A DNA stretch of 64,000 bases from Pseudomonas sp. P5_109. GTDB taxonomy: Bacteria > Pseudomonadota > Gammaproteobacteria > Pseudomonadales > Pseudomonadaceae. Each line of letters begins with the position of its first letter. Within the stretch, counting starts at the first letter, position 1. The DNA lies in contig NZ_CP125380.1 in NCBI RefSeq assembly GCF_034009455.1, positions 3,485,501 through 3,549,500 on the forward strand, read 5' to 3'. The position numbers and the translations under genes are program-made. This document shows, piece after piece, positions 50,011-60,584 of the stretch. The notes below the pieces were generated by a model, which saw only the letters and a list, made by a program, of their open reading frames with translations, searched no databases and was not told where the DNA came from.

Positions 50011-51247
50011 TACCTTCGTAAAACCTGCTCGGCAGCCGGGACTGGCGCAATCGCTATTGCTGCTGTTGGGCAGCTGCTTGCCAGTGTTGGGTGCCGTGTT
50101 GCTGGCCCCGGTGTTACCGAGGATGCAGGCGCATTTTGCCAGCGTCGACGGCAGCGCCGTGCTGGTCCCCATCGTACTGACGCTGCCAGCGTTGGTGATT
50201 GCCTTGCTGGCACCCTTCGCCGGGCTGATCGCCGATCGACTTGGGCGCAAGCCGTTACTGCTGGCGAGCATGGTGCTGTATGTGCTCTGCGGCGTGCTGC
50301 CGCTCTGGCTCGAGTCGCTGCAGGCCATCGTGCTCAGCCGTGCTGGCATCGGATTGGCCGAGGCGGGGATCATGACCTGCTGCACCACACTGATGGGTGA
50401 CTACTACAGCGGTGCCAAACGCGAGCGTCTGTTTGCCTTGCAGATGGTCGCGACGTCTTTGTCGGCTGCGGCATTCATCGCGTTGGGTGGCTTCCTGGGG
50501 CAGAACGACTGGCGTACGCCGTTTGCGTTGTACGCCGTCGGTTTGATTTTTCTGCCGCTGATGGCCTGGCAACTGTGGGAGCCGCAAGCCCGCACGCAGC
50601 CTGAGCAACCGACGCAGCCATTGCCGACCGGCAAATTCCCGTGGCGCGGGCTCGCCCCCCTGTACGTGTTGTCTCTGCTGGCAGGTTTGAGCCTGTTCAT
50701 CGTGCCGGTGCAGGCCGGGTATCTGCTCAACCTGCTGCACGTCGATGCTCCACAACAAATAGGCATGACCATGGGTGCCAACCAACTGGGCGTGCTGGTC
50801 GGTGCGCTGAGTTTTCGATTGTTCAGTGGCATGCGAGGGCAGCATCTGCTGCTGAGTGCCTACGTACTTGCAGGCATTGGCGGGTTATTGATGGCGGCTG
50901 CCGCGACCCATACGCAGGTCGTGGTTGCGGTGACGATCAATGGCCTGGGCATCGGCTTGATGCTGCCGACACTGATCACCTGGATTATGGCGCACGTCAG
51001 TTTTCATCAGCGCGGGCGGGCGGCTGGGTGTTTCACCGCCGCGATCTTCGCGGGCGAATTCATCAGCCCTCTCGTGGTTCTCGGCATGACCCGTGGTGAC
51101 TCCACGGTGCTACCTCAGGCATTGGCCCTCGTGGGTGGCCTGCAACTGCTGGTGGCGGTGTTTTGTCTGGCCGTGCCGAGGTCAGGTGGTTTGTTACACG
51201 ACGCGAACGTTGTGGCCGGTGGCTCGACCATCGCCGAGAAAAATTGA
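50000..51247 (+). CDS. MFS transporter
   Basis: A 415-residue MFS protein with about twelve membrane segments and the loop motif LIADRLGRKPL after TM2. The ATG at 50000 has AAGGAG upstream and overlaps the RND gene; longer frames only read into that gene. It lies between the RND and cupin genes in the same operon, and is a second likely importer or exporter for the pathway. Substrate unknown. Confidence 0.88.
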   Translation: MVADTFVKPARQPGLAQSLLLLLGSCLPVLGAVLLAPVLPRMQAHFASVDGSAVLVPIVLTLPALVIALLAPFAGLIADRLGRKPLLLASMVLYVLCGVLPLWLESLQAIVLSRAGIGLAEAGIMTCCTTLMGDYYSGAKRERLFALQMVATSLSAAAFIALGGFLGQNDWRTPFALYAVGLIFLPLMAWQLWEPQARTQPEQPTQPLPTGKFPWRGLAPLYVLSLLAGLSLFIVPVQAGYLLNLLHVDAPQQIGMTMGANQLGVLVGALSFRLFSGMRGQHLLLSAYVLAGIGGLLMAAAATHTQVVVAVTINGLGIGLMLPTLITWIMAHVSFHQRGRAAGCFTAAIFAGEFISPLVVLGMTRGDSTVLPQALALVGGLQLLVAVFCLAVPRSGGLLHDANVVAGGSTIAEKN

Positions 51248-51260
51248 ACGAGGATTTTCC

Positions 51261-51842
51261 ATGCAAGCGCTTCCTGAATTCAAACGAGTGGTCACCGGTC
51301 ACGATCAGCAAGGCCAGGCCATCGTCGCCAGCAACGGGCCGACGCCGAACGTGTTCCCGCTTTCGGCGGTGCCGGGCACGGTGTTTCATGAACTGTGGAA
51401 CAGCACCACCAGCCCGGCCTTGCTCGACAACGCCAGCGACCCCAGCAACAAGCCCCTGCAACTCAGTCCCGGGGCCCAGGGCAGTGTCATCCGGGTGGTG
51501 GATATTCCGCCGGACAGCGTGCAGAACCAGGTCAGCGCTGAAGATGCCGCGGCGGTGTTCGCCGAAATCGGTGAATCCCATGCAGGCACCGGCCAGCGTG
51601 ACTCCAAACATAAATTGATGCACCGCACCGAGACCCTCGACTACGGCATCGTCACCGAAGGTGAAGTGTGGCTGGTGCTGGATGAGGAAGAAGTGCACCT
51701 CAAACGCGGCGACGTGGTGGTTCAACGCGGTACCAATCATGCCTGGAGCAACCGCACGGAAGCGATGGCGCGCATGGTTTTCATCTTGCTCGACGGGCGT
51801 TATGCCGCTGAGCTGAGCAACGGCAAGGGAGCATCGGCATGA
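51261..51842 (+). CDS. Cupin-domain protein
   Basis: A 193-residue protein with one conserved cupin barrel at about 115-180. Motif 1 is MHRTETLDYGIVTEGEV (H121, E134 as candidate ligands), and motif 2 is GDVVVQRGTNHAW (H160). It is much shorter than gentisate dioxygenase, which is bicupin of about 350 residues. It could be a small dioxygenase, isomerase or accessory protein. The FAH-family gene overlaps its stop by 4 bp. Confidence 0.85.
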   Translation: MQALPEFKRVVTGHDQQGQAIVASNGPTPNVFPLSAVPGTVFHELWNSTTSPALLDNASDPSNKPLQLSPGAQGSVIRVVDIPPDSVQNQVSAEDAAAVFAEIGESHAGTGQRDSKHKLMHRTETLDYGIVTEGEVWLVLDEEEVHLKRGDVVVQRGTNHAWSNRTEAMARMVFILLDGRYAAELSNGKGASA

Positions 51843-52822
51843 AACTCGCCACCCTGAAAAACGGCAGTCGCGATGGTCAGCTCGTGGTGGTCTCGCGCGA
51901 TCTTGCCTGGGCGCTGGATGCCCGTTCCGTGGCGCTCACCTTGCAGGAAGCCATCGAGAACTGGAGTAGCGCCGAGCCGCGCTTGCAGCTGCTGTCGAAT
52001 CAGTTGAATGCGGGCGAGGCGGCGGGTGCCTTTGCCTTCGACCCTGTCGAGGCGATGGCGCCACTGCCTCGCGCTTATCAATGGTGCGATGGCTCGGCCT
52101 TTCTCAGCCACGGTGCGCTGATGCAGAAGGCATTCAATCTTGACCCCATCGACGGCGTCGAACACACGCCGCTGATGTACCAGGGTGCCGGTGACGATTT
52201 CATTGGCGCACGCGACGATATCGCGTTGCCGAGCGAGAGTCAGGGCATCGACTTCGAAGGCGAGTTTGTGGTGCTGGTGGATGATGTGCCCATGGGCTGC
52301 GACGCCGAGCAGGCGCAGCAACATATCAAGCTGATCCTGCAGATCAACGACGTCAGTTTGCGCGCCCTGGCCCCTCGGGAAATGCGCACAGGCTTTGGAT
52401 TCTTGCAGGCCAAGCCGTCCTCCAGCTTCGCGCCGCTGGCCATTACACCGGACGAACTGGGCGATGCCTGGCGCGACGGTCGTGTGCATTTGCCGTTGCA
52501 GGTGCACTGGAATGGCCAGTGGTTTGGTCATCCGCACGGCGGGCAAATGAACTTCAGTTTCGGTCAGTTGATTGCTCACGCCGCGCTCACCCGCAGGCTG
52601 CGCGCTGGTACGCTGATGGGTTCCGGTACAGTCTCCAACGCCGAAAGAAGCGCGGGCTCGGCGTGCATCGCCGAGCGCCGTGCCATCGAGATGATCGAGC
52701 ATGGCGCCGCCCAAACCGGCTTCATGCGCTTTGGCGACCGCGTGCACATGGATGTCACGGGCAGCGATGGACAGTCGCTGTTTGGCGCAATCGATCAATG
52801 CATCGTTCAGGCCCAAGGCTGA
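51839..52822 (+). CDS. Fumarylacetoacetate hydrolase family protein
   Basis: A 327-residue FAH-superfamily protein. The core is in the second half, with the acidic metal motif IDFEGEFVVLVDDV (near 137-150), a Lys in the GFLQAKPSSSF region (near 198), and a C-terminal SGTVSNAERSAGSACIAERR element. FAH enzymes hydrolyse C-C bonds of diketo acids, or hydrate or decarboxylate ring-fission products. The 4-bp ATGA overlap with the cupin gene means coupling. It probably acts late in the ring-cleavage pathway (inference). It could be a maleylpyruvate- or acylpyruvate-type hydrolase. Confidence 0.88.
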   Translation: MKLATLKNGSRDGQLVVVSRDLAWALDARSVALTLQEAIENWSSAEPRLQLLSNQLNAGEAAGAFAFDPVEAMAPLPRAYQWCDGSAFLSHGALMQKAFNLDPIDGVEHTPLMYQGAGDDFIGARDDIALPSESQGIDFEGEFVVLVDDVPMGCDAEQAQQHIKLILQINDVSLRALAPREMRTGFGFLQAKPSSSFAPLAITPDELGDAWRDGRVHLPLQVHWNGQWFGHPHGGQMNFSFGQLIAHAALTRRLRAGTLMGSGTVSNAERSAGSACIAERRAIEMIEHGAAQTGFMRFGDRVHMDVTGSDGQSLFGAIDQCIVQAQG

Positions 52823-52832
52823 GGAGCGGCTT

Positions 52833-53837
52833 ATGCGTGTGTTGATTACCGGTGCCAATGGTTTTGTCGGACGAGAGCTGGTGCGTTGCCTGCTGGCGCA
52901 GGGCAACTTGCGAGGGCAAGCCATTGGCACGTTACTGGTGCTGGATAGAGACTTGCAGGACTTGCCGGACGACACCCGTCTTCGCCGTCATTTCGGCAGT
53001 GTGACCGACCCGGCCTTGATGCGTCGGGTATTGGCCGACGGCATTGACGTGGTGTTCCATCTGGTCAGCATTCCAGGTGGCGCGGCAGAAGAACAGTACG
53101 AACTCGGCTACCAGGTCAATCTGCTGGCCAGCCTGGAATTGCTCAACCAGTTGCGCAACAAAAGCCATCCGCCGGTTTTGGTGTACGCCAGCAGCGTGGC
53201 GGTGTACGGCGGGGATCTTCCGGCGCGCATGAGCGAGTCTGCCGAGCTGCGCCCCGAACTGTCCTATGGCACCCACAAGGCCATGGTGGAAAGCGCCATC
53301 AGTGATCTTGCCCGGCGGGGCGATGTGGACGGTCGTGTGTTGCGCCTGCCAGGCATCGTCGCCCGGCCTCGCGAACCCAACGGGTTGCGTTCTGCATTCA
53401 TGAGCGACCTGATGCGGGCCTTTGCCGAAGGTGAACCCTATCAATGCCCGGTCTCGCCAGAGGCAACGGCGTGGTGGATGTCCGCCCGCTGTTGCGTGAA
53501 CAACCTGATCCACGCTGCGGAGCTCGATGGCGACGTGCCTGGAATTCAACGGGTGTGGCAGTTGCCGGTGCTGCATTTGTCGATTGCCCAGGTCATCGAT
53601 GCATTGGCTGAGCGTTACGGGCAGGAGCGCCGCGCATTGATCAGCCATGCGCCCGACGTTCAGCTGGAAGCATTGTTCGGACGTATGCCGCCATTGAAAA
53701 CACCGCAGGCGCGCGCTGCCGGTTTCAGCCATGACCGCAACGCTGCCGCGCTGGTGCGCAATTCCCTGAATCCCGCGGCCCCCCGACGCTTGCCGCTCAC
53801 CGGAGAGAACTTTGATGTCATTGCCAACCAAGCCTAA
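52833..53837 (+). CDS. NAD-dependent epimerase/dehydratase (extended SDR; DenD-like)
   Basis: A 334-residue extended short-chain dehydrogenase: GANGFVG (7-13), acidic residue near 33 (LVLDRDL), and catalytic YxxxK as SYGTHK (near 147-152), with Ser in YASSVAVYGG. The C-terminal substrate domain resembles that of D-erythronate dehydrogenase and related sugar-acid enzymes. GAGGAG precedes the ATG. It lies between the FAH gene (10-bp gap) and the cyclase gene, whose start it overlaps. Its role in an aromatic-type cluster is unclear. Confidence 0.85.
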   Translation: MRVLITGANGFVGRELVRCLLAQGNLRGQAIGTLLVLDRDLQDLPDDTRLRRHFGSVTDPALMRRVLADGIDVVFHLVSIPGGAAEEQYELGYQVNLLASLELLNQLRNKSHPPVLVYASSVAVYGGDLPARMSESAELRPELSYGTHKAMVESAISDLARRGDVDGRVLRLPGIVARPREPNGLRSAFMSDLMRAFAEGEPYQCPVSPEATAWWMSARCCVNNLIHAAELDGDVPGIQRVWQLPVLHLSIAQVIDALAERYGQERRALISHAPDVQLEALFGRMPPLKTPQARAAGFSHDRNAAALVRNSLNPAAPRRLPLTGENFDVIANQA

Positions 53838-54609
53838 ACGTCGTCTCGTCGACCTCTCGGTCACCCTGGACAATAATCCCTACACCGATCCGCCACCGTT
53901 GTTGCCGAAAATCGATTACATGGATCACCAGCAAGGCTGGCCGGAGATGGCGGCGATGTTCCCGGGTTTGCAACTCGAGCAGATGCCGGGCAACGAATCC
54001 TGGGCGGCCGAGCGTCTGCACATCACCACCCACAGCGGAACGCACATGGATGCGCCCTGGCATTACGCCTCGACCACCGACGGCGGTCAGCCGGCATTTG
54101 GCATCGACGAGTTACCGCTCGATTGGTGCCTGCAACCGGGCGTGAAGCTGGACTTTCGGCACCTGGCGGACGGTCATGTGGTGACCGCCGATGAGATTGA
54201 AACCGAGCTGGCGCGAATTGGCCATCAATTGCAGCCGCTGGACATCGTGCTGATCAACACCCGTGCCGGCGCGTTGTTCGGGCAACCGGGTTATCTCGAT
54301 GCCGGCGTCGGCATCGGTCGTGAAGCCACGATGTATCTGCTGGAACGTGGCGTGCGGGTCGTGGGCACCGATGCCTGGAGCTGGGACGCGCCGTTCAAGT
54401 ACACCCGCGAGCGCTTTGCAGCCGATGGCGATGCCTCGATCATCTGGGAAGGGCACAAGGCCGGACGCGATATCGGTTATGGGCAAATGGAAAAGCTCGC
54501 CAACCTGGAATCCCTGCCGGCCAGTGGATTCGTGGTGTCATGCTTCCCCTACAAGATCAAGCACGCGTCGGCCGGGTTTGTGCGAGCGGTAGCGATATTC
54601 GAAGAGTAG
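53815..54609 (+). CDS. Cyclase family protein (kynurenine-formamidase-like)
   Basis: A 264-residue metal-dependent hydrolase of the cyclase/KynB fold. The HxGTHxDxP motif is present as HSGTHMDAPWH (about 71-81). DVVLINTRAGALF-like and TDAWSWD segments follow (the latter near 183-189). Members hydrolyse N-formyl or lactone/isatin-type bonds. GGAGAG lies before ATG 53815; the 3-bp-upstream TTG is not needed. The start overlaps the epimerase end by 23 bp. It closes the catabolic operon. Substrate unknown. Confidence 0.87.
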   Translation: MSLPTKPKRRLVDLSVTLDNNPYTDPPPLLPKIDYMDHQQGWPEMAAMFPGLQLEQMPGNESWAAERLHITTHSGTHMDAPWHYASTTDGGQPAFGIDELPLDWCLQPGVKLDFRHLADGHVVTADEIETELARIGHQLQPLDIVLINTRAGALFGQPGYLDAGVGIGREATMYLLERGVRVVGTDAWSWDAPFKYTRERFAADGDASIIWEGHKAGRDIGYGQMEKLANLESLPASGFVVSCFPYKIKHASAGFVRAVAIFEE

Positions 54610-54667
54610 GGCGCCTGGGGGAACAGCAGGAAAAGTCCTCGATCAAAAACACAATAAGAGAAACAAC

Positions 54668-56323
54668 ATGCCTCTTTTTCGTCTGCCTCAAACTTTATTG
54701 ACGGCCATGCTGGCGTTGGGCAGCAGTCTGGTCATGGCGGCCAGCGCTGAATCTGCACAGCCCAATATCCTGCTGATTGTGGCCGATGACCTGGGTTACT
54801 CCGACCTGGGCAGCTATGGCGGTGACATCAGTACGCCAACCCTGGATCAGTTGGCCCACGATGGTGTGCAGTTCACCAACATGTACGCGGCGCCAACCTG
54901 TTCGATCACGCGTTCGATGCTGATGTCCGGCACCGACAATCACCTCGCCGGGCTCGGCACCATGGCTGAAGCGCTGCAACCCTTTCAACGCGGCAAGCCA
55001 GGTTACGAGGGGTATTTGAACCAGCGATCCTATTCAATTGCCGATCTACTGAAAAAAGGCGGCTACAGCACGCTGATGGTGGGTAAGTGGCACTTGGGAC
55101 TGGAGGCGGATCAAGGTCCGGATCAACGGGGATTCGAGCAGTCTTTCACTTTGCTTGAGGGCGGTGCTGCACACTTCAAACCCTCGAGTGTCGATCCGAC
55201 TAAAATCGAGCAAGTGCACTATCGCGAAAACGGAAAGGCCGTGACGTTGCCGGACAACTTTTACTCCACGGATTTCTACACCGACAAGCTGATCAGCTAC
55301 CTGCAAGACAGCAAAAAGGACGGCAAGCCGTTTTTCGCCTACGCCGCCTACACCTCGCCGCACTGGCCGCTACAAGCACCCAGGGAATACCTGGACAAGT
55401 ACCAGGGACAATTTGACCAGGGGTATGACAGCGTACGTCTGGCCCGGATCGAACGGATGAAAAGCCTCGGCCTTATAGCCAGGGATGCCCAGCCTGCGAA
55501 TCCGCTACCGGTCAATCCAACGTTGCCGGGATGGGACCAGTTGAGTCCTGAACAGCAGCGTGTCGAGGCGAGGAAGATGGAAATCTACGCCGCCATGGTC
55601 GACAACCTTGACCATAACATTGGTCGGGTGATCGATTATCTGCGCAAGAGTGGGCAGTACGACAACACGTTGATCGTGTTCATGTCGGATAACGGTGCGG
55701 CCGGGGAGAACCACACCCAGTTCTATCCGCCGGGCGCGCACACTGACAATAGCTTTGCCAACCTCGGGCAGAAGGGTTCTCAGATCGACTATGGCCTGCG
55801 CTGGGCCGAGGTCAGCGCAGCGCCGTTCCACTTGTTCAAAGGCACCACCGCCGAGGGCGGCATCAGCGTGCCGGCGATTATCCAACTGCCCAAGACACTG
55901 CGTCGCCAAGGCATGGAGCGCGGTGTTGCGCGGGTAGATGACCTGGCACCGACCTTTTTGGAACTGGCGGGTATCGCATTGCCAAACGAAGCGCCAACGG
56001 ACACGAGTAAACACCCGATCACCGGTAAATCAATGCTGTCAATGCTTGCCGGTAATGGCAGCCCGCACGGCACCGACAGCCTGGCCGGAGAGCTGTTCGG
56101 CAATGCTTATTATCGAGAGGGCAATCTCAAGCTGTTAGGCCTGCGACCCCAGGCAGGCTTTGGCGCAAGTGCGCAACCATTGCAATGGCAATTGTTTGAT
56201 TTGGCACAGGACCGCGGCGAAACCACAGACCTGGCTGCCTCCCAGCCTGAGACGGTGCAACGACTCAAGAAGGCCTGGTTGAACTATGCAGAGCAGGTGG
56301 GTGTGGTGTTGGCGACGCATTAA
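54668..56323 (+). CDS. Periplasmic arylsulfatase with non-canonical C-S-I-T-R motif
   Basis: A 551-residue sulfatase with a signal peptide (hydrophobic to about residue 25). The metal-binding DD is at 40-41 (VADDLGYSDLG), a conserved Lys-Trp-His segment GKWHLG is at 139-144 and SDNGAAG is near 342. The formylglycine site reads C78-S-I-T-R82 instead of the usual C-x-P/A-x-R. It resembles AtsA-type enzymes that release sulfate from aryl esters during sulfur scavenging or detoxification. There is a 58-bp gap from the catabolic operon, so it may be co-transcribed. Confidence 0.9.
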   Translation: MPLFRLPQTLLTAMLALGSSLVMAASAESAQPNILLIVADDLGYSDLGSYGGDISTPTLDQLAHDGVQFTNMYAAPTCSITRSMLMSGTDNHLAGLGTMAEALQPFQRGKPGYEGYLNQRSYSIADLLKKGGYSTLMVGKWHLGLEADQGPDQRGFEQSFTLLEGGAAHFKPSSVDPTKIEQVHYRENGKAVTLPDNFYSTDFYTDKLISYLQDSKKDGKPFFAYAAYTSPHWPLQAPREYLDKYQGQFDQGYDSVRLARIERMKSLGLIARDAQPANPLPVNPTLPGWDQLSPEQQRVEARKMEIYAAMVDNLDHNIGRVIDYLRKSGQYDNTLIVFMSDNGAAGENHTQFYPPGAHTDNSFANLGQKGSQIDYGLRWAEVSAAPFHLFKGTTAEGGISVPAIIQLPKTLRRQGMERGVARVDDLAPTFLELAGIALPNEAPTDTSKHPITGKSMLSMLAGNGSPHGTDSLAGELFGNAYYREGNLKLLGLRPQAGFGASAQPLQWQLFDLAQDRGETTDLAASQPETVQRLKKAWLNYAEQVGVVLATH

Positions 56324-56382
56324 CCCTCAGTCCTTGCGTGTTCCGGAACGTTGGGAATTGAACGTTTGAGCGCCCGACTTTA

Positions 56383-57294
56383 TTAGCGGTGCCCAAGTGT
56401 TTCAGCATTCTTTATCCAGGCATCAAGCGCTCTGACCATTTGATTGACCTCACTGTCGTCCCGCTCCGAAGGGCGGACGATGGCGTTCCAGGCGATATCC
56501 AGGCCGTCATTCAGGGCGGCCCACGCCAGTTCCCCGCGCTCGAGACTGGGGGTCACCAGGTCGCGTTGCAAGATGCTGATTCCGTAGCCTGAACGCACCA
56601 GTTCGACGATGGCTTCGATCAACTCCACGGTGATCATGCGGCGCGGCAAGATGCTGGCGGGGGCGAAGAACCGGTCGTATTCCCAACCGCTGGCGCGATC
56701 GGTCGAGTAGGTCACCAGGTTGTAGGTCTTGAAGTCTTCGGCGTAGATATTCGTCCTGCCCGCCAGGGGATGGTCGGTTGCCATGATCGCAATCAGGTCA
56801 TCGCGAAACAGCGGCAGTTTTGCCACGCCACTCGGCACCATGCCGTCATCGATGATGGACACGTCGAGCCGGCCTTGCATCAGGCTCGCGTAAACGTCAT
56901 CGCGGGGCACGGTCACCAGGGTGATTTCGATGTCGGGCCGAAGGCTGGAGTAGTGCTTGATGAATTTTGGAATCCAGCGAAACGGACCGTAGGAGGTGAC
57001 GCCCATGCGTACAAAAGCGGTGACGCCACCGGCCATGGACCGGGCCTCGGACTCGGCCTCATTGAGTATCGCGATGATGTCCTTGGCGGCTCGCTCCAGG
57101 CGCACACCGGCAGGGCTGAGCCGCAGTTTTCCGCCCGATCGTTCCGTCAGATTCACCCCAAGCCGCCGCTCGGCTTCGCGAATACGATGACTGACAGCCG
57201 AAGGCGTCAGCCATAGACGCTCGGCCACGGCTGTGACCGAATCGACTTCCGACAGGGTTTTCAACATCACAAGGTGATCGAGCGTCAGTCTCAT
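56383..57294 (-). CDS. LysR-family regulator
   Basis: A 303-residue LysR protein with HTH at about residues 18-60 (SVTAVAERLWLTPSAVSHRIREAERRLG) and a type-2 effector domain. It is divergent from the 2OG-Fe(II) oxygenase gene across 109 bp, and convergent with the arylsulfatase gene. It probably controls the oxygenase and possibly the following binding protein. Ligand unknown. Confidence 0.9.
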   Translation of the reverse strand: MRLTLDHLVMLKTLSEVDSVTAVAERLWLTPSAVSHRIREAERRLGVNLTERSGGKLRLSPAGVRLERAAKDIIAILNEAESEARSMAGGVTAFVRMGVTSYGPFRWIPKFIKHYSSLRPDIEITLVTVPRDDVYASLMQGRLDVSIIDDGMVPSGVAKLPLFRDDLIAIMATDHPLAGRTNIYAEDFKTYNLVTYSTDRASGWEYDRFFAPASILPRRMITVELIEAIVELVRSGYGISILQRDLVTPSLERGELAWAALNDGLDIAWNAIVRPSERDDSEVNQMVRALDAWIKNAETLGHR

Positions 57295-57403
57295 GGCAGG
57301 CGACCTGAAAATAATTCACAAAATTGCGTAAAATTATGAGCGTGACTTGTTTTTGGTGCCGTTGCAATCTGAATCCAGCAGAGCCCACCGGAGACCAACA
57401 ACA

Positions 57404-58243
57404 ATGACTACCCTGCCTTTCACACCTGTATTGACCCTGGGCGATATCGTCGACCTGGAGCGTTACCCCATTACCGATCGCAGCCATCCCGCTTACCTCG
57501 AACTGGTCGCTCACAGCCAGTCGTTGCTGGGGCAGGAGGGCGTTGCAATCTTCCCGGGGTTCGTTCGCGATCAATCGGTTGTCGCCATGGCGGACCAAAC
57601 CCTCGCACTGCACCCGCGCATGTTCCATTTTCGGGAAAAACACACGGTTTATTTCAAGCCCCAGGAGGAGGGCGTCGATGCGCAGCATCCGTTGCGACGG
57701 TTGATGGACACCGAGAAAGACACCGTGGCTTATGCCGACATTCCTGGCGACCACTCGATCCGGCAGATCTATGAGTCGGACGATGTACTGTGTTTCATCA
57801 AGGATGTGCTCAACCTCGACGCGCTCTATCGGCATGCCGATCCGTTGGCCGCCCTCAACCTGCAGGGATTCACCACAGGACAGCAGCTGGGATGGCATTT
57901 CGATCGATCCGACTTCAGTGTCACGCTGTCCCTCCAGGCGGCGAGCGCCGGTGGGGATTTCGAGTACGTGCGCATGCTGCGCAACGAAAACGACGATTGC
58001 CATGACGCGGTCAGGCAGTTCCTCGATGACCCGAAAACACAGCAGGTGGAAGTGCTGCCGCAAGTGCCGGGCACCCTGACATTGTTCCGAGGTCGCTATT
58101 CACTGCATCGGGTAACGCCGGTGGAAGGGGACCGGTTGCGGCTCAACGCAGTGTTCGCCTATGTGGATCAACCCAATGTCGAATTCAGCGATTATGCCCG
58201 CCAACTGTTTTACGGGCGCACCACGGTCGAGCCACTGGTCTGA
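57404..58243 (+). CDS. Fe(II)/2-oxoglutarate-dependent oxygenase-like protein
   Basis: A 279-residue protein with a double-stranded beta-helix core. The metal triad fits the HxD in GWHFDRSDF (near 164-166) and a distal His in YSLHRVTPV (near 232), followed by Arg for 2-oxoglutarate binding. It belongs to the ArpA/HalD-like or phytanoyl-like group; the function in this group varies. ATG 57404 is chosen over a Met at 57347. It is divergent from a LysR gene and followed by a betaine-type binding protein gene, so it may oxidise or demethylate a quaternary amine (inference). Confidence 0.78.
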   Translation: MTTLPFTPVLTLGDIVDLERYPITDRSHPAYLELVAHSQSLLGQEGVAIFPGFVRDQSVVAMADQTLALHPRMFHFREKHTVYFKPQEEGVDAQHPLRRLMDTEKDTVAYADIPGDHSIRQIYESDDVLCFIKDVLNLDALYRHADPLAALNLQGFTTGQQLGWHFDRSDFSVTLSLQAASAGGDFEYVRMLRNENDDCHDAVRQFLDDPKTQQVEVLPQVPGTLTLFRGRYSLHRVTPVEGDRLRLNAVFAYVDQPNVEFSDYARQLFYGRTTVEPLV

Positions 58244-58368
58244 GTGTCACCCATAACAATAAATGCAATTGATTCACGCCTTTGCTTCACGTGTTTGCGG
58301 CTGGTTTATTCCTGTGTCGCACACAACAGTTCGCTGCCCCCAATAATAATGATTCGGAGCGTCTGATC

Positions 58369-59337
58369 ATGAAAAGCAGGAAGAAGTTGCTGGCCTCGTT
58401 GCTCACCCTTGGCCTGCTCGCCGGTAGCGCGTCAAGCCAGGCGGCAGGCTGGTGTGAGTCGGGCAAGCCGGTGAAGTTTGCCGGCCTGAACTGGGAGAGC
58501 GGGATGCTCCTCTCCGACATCATGATGATCGTGCTCAAGGATGGTTATGGCTGTGCGACCGATCAATTGGTGGGTAACACCATCATTCTCGAGACCGCCC
58601 TGGCCGCCAACGACATCCAGGTGTTTGGCGAAGAATGGATGGAGCGCAGCGAAGTCTGGAAAAAGGCGGCGGCAGCCGGCAAGGTCATCGGCGTTGGCGC
58701 TCCGATCATCGGTGCGACCCAGGGCTGGTACGTCCCGCGTTACGTCGTCGAGGGGGACGCCAAACGCAATCGACCGGCGCAAGCACCCGACCTCAAGACA
58801 GTCGCCGACCTGAGCAGGTACGCCAGTGTTTTTCACGATGCAGAAGAGCCGTCCAAGGGCCGGTTCTATAACTGTCCCGCGGGCTGGATTTGTGAGCAGG
58901 ACAATACCGAGATGCTCAAGGAGTACGGTCTGGAAAATACCTTCACCAACTTCCGCCCGGGCACCGGTGCTGCATTGGATGCGGCGGTCCTGTCCAGCTA
59001 CAAGCGCGGTGAGCCGGTACTGTTCTACTACTGGTCACCGACCCCGCTGATGGGGCAGATCGATGCGATAAGACTGGAAGAAAAAACCGGAGCCAACAAA
59101 GACGTCGTCACCATGGTCGGGCTCTCCAAGGCCTTTCATGAACAGGCGCCCGAACTGGTCGCGGTGCTGGAAAAGGTCAATATTCCCATCGATCTGCTGA
59201 ATCAGAACCTGGCGAGGATGACCCGCGAACGCATCGAGTCACCGAAGCTGGCCAGGATGTTCCTCAAGGAACACCCGGAAGTCTGGCATGCCTGGGTCGA
59301 CGAAACCGCCGCCAAAAAAATCGAGGCAGCGCTTTAA
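58369..59337 (+). CDS. Glycine betaine/quaternary-amine ABC-type binding protein
   Basis: A 322-residue OpuAC-family periplasmic protein with a Lys-rich signal peptide ending at QAAG (about 27). The mature part has VKFAGLNWESGMLLSDIMMIVLKDGYG and a C-terminal KIEAAL tail with HPEVWHAWVDE typical of betaine-binding OpuAC-like proteins. No permease or ATPase is adjacent, so it must use a transporter encoded elsewhere, or act as a sensor. GGAG precedes the ATG. It lies between the oxygenase gene and adhC. Confidence 0.85.
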   Translation: MKSRKKLLASLLTLGLLAGSASSQAAGWCESGKPVKFAGLNWESGMLLSDIMMIVLKDGYGCATDQLVGNTIILETALAANDIQVFGEEWMERSEVWKKAAAAGKVIGVGAPIIGATQGWYVPRYVVEGDAKRNRPAQAPDLKTVADLSRYASVFHDAEEPSKGRFYNCPAGWICEQDNTEMLKEYGLENTFTNFRPGTGAALDAAVLSSYKRGEPVLFYYWSPTPLMGQIDAIRLEEKTGANKDVVTMVGLSKAFHEQAPELVAVLEKVNIPIDLLNQNLARMTRERIESPKLARMFLKEHPEVWHAWVDETAAKKIEAAL

Positions 59338-59384
59338 CCGGGCCTCCAGGGCAAGGATGCCCGCACTCTGCAACGCCCCTCTGA

Positions 59385-60560
<1,176 letters not shown>

Positions 60561-60584
60561 ACCACTAACCAAGAGAGCATCAAA

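Noticed and set aside
51261..51842. Gentisate 1,2-dioxygenase
   Set aside because: The protein has one cupin barrel and 193 residues. Gentisate dioxygenases are bicupins of roughly twice that size.
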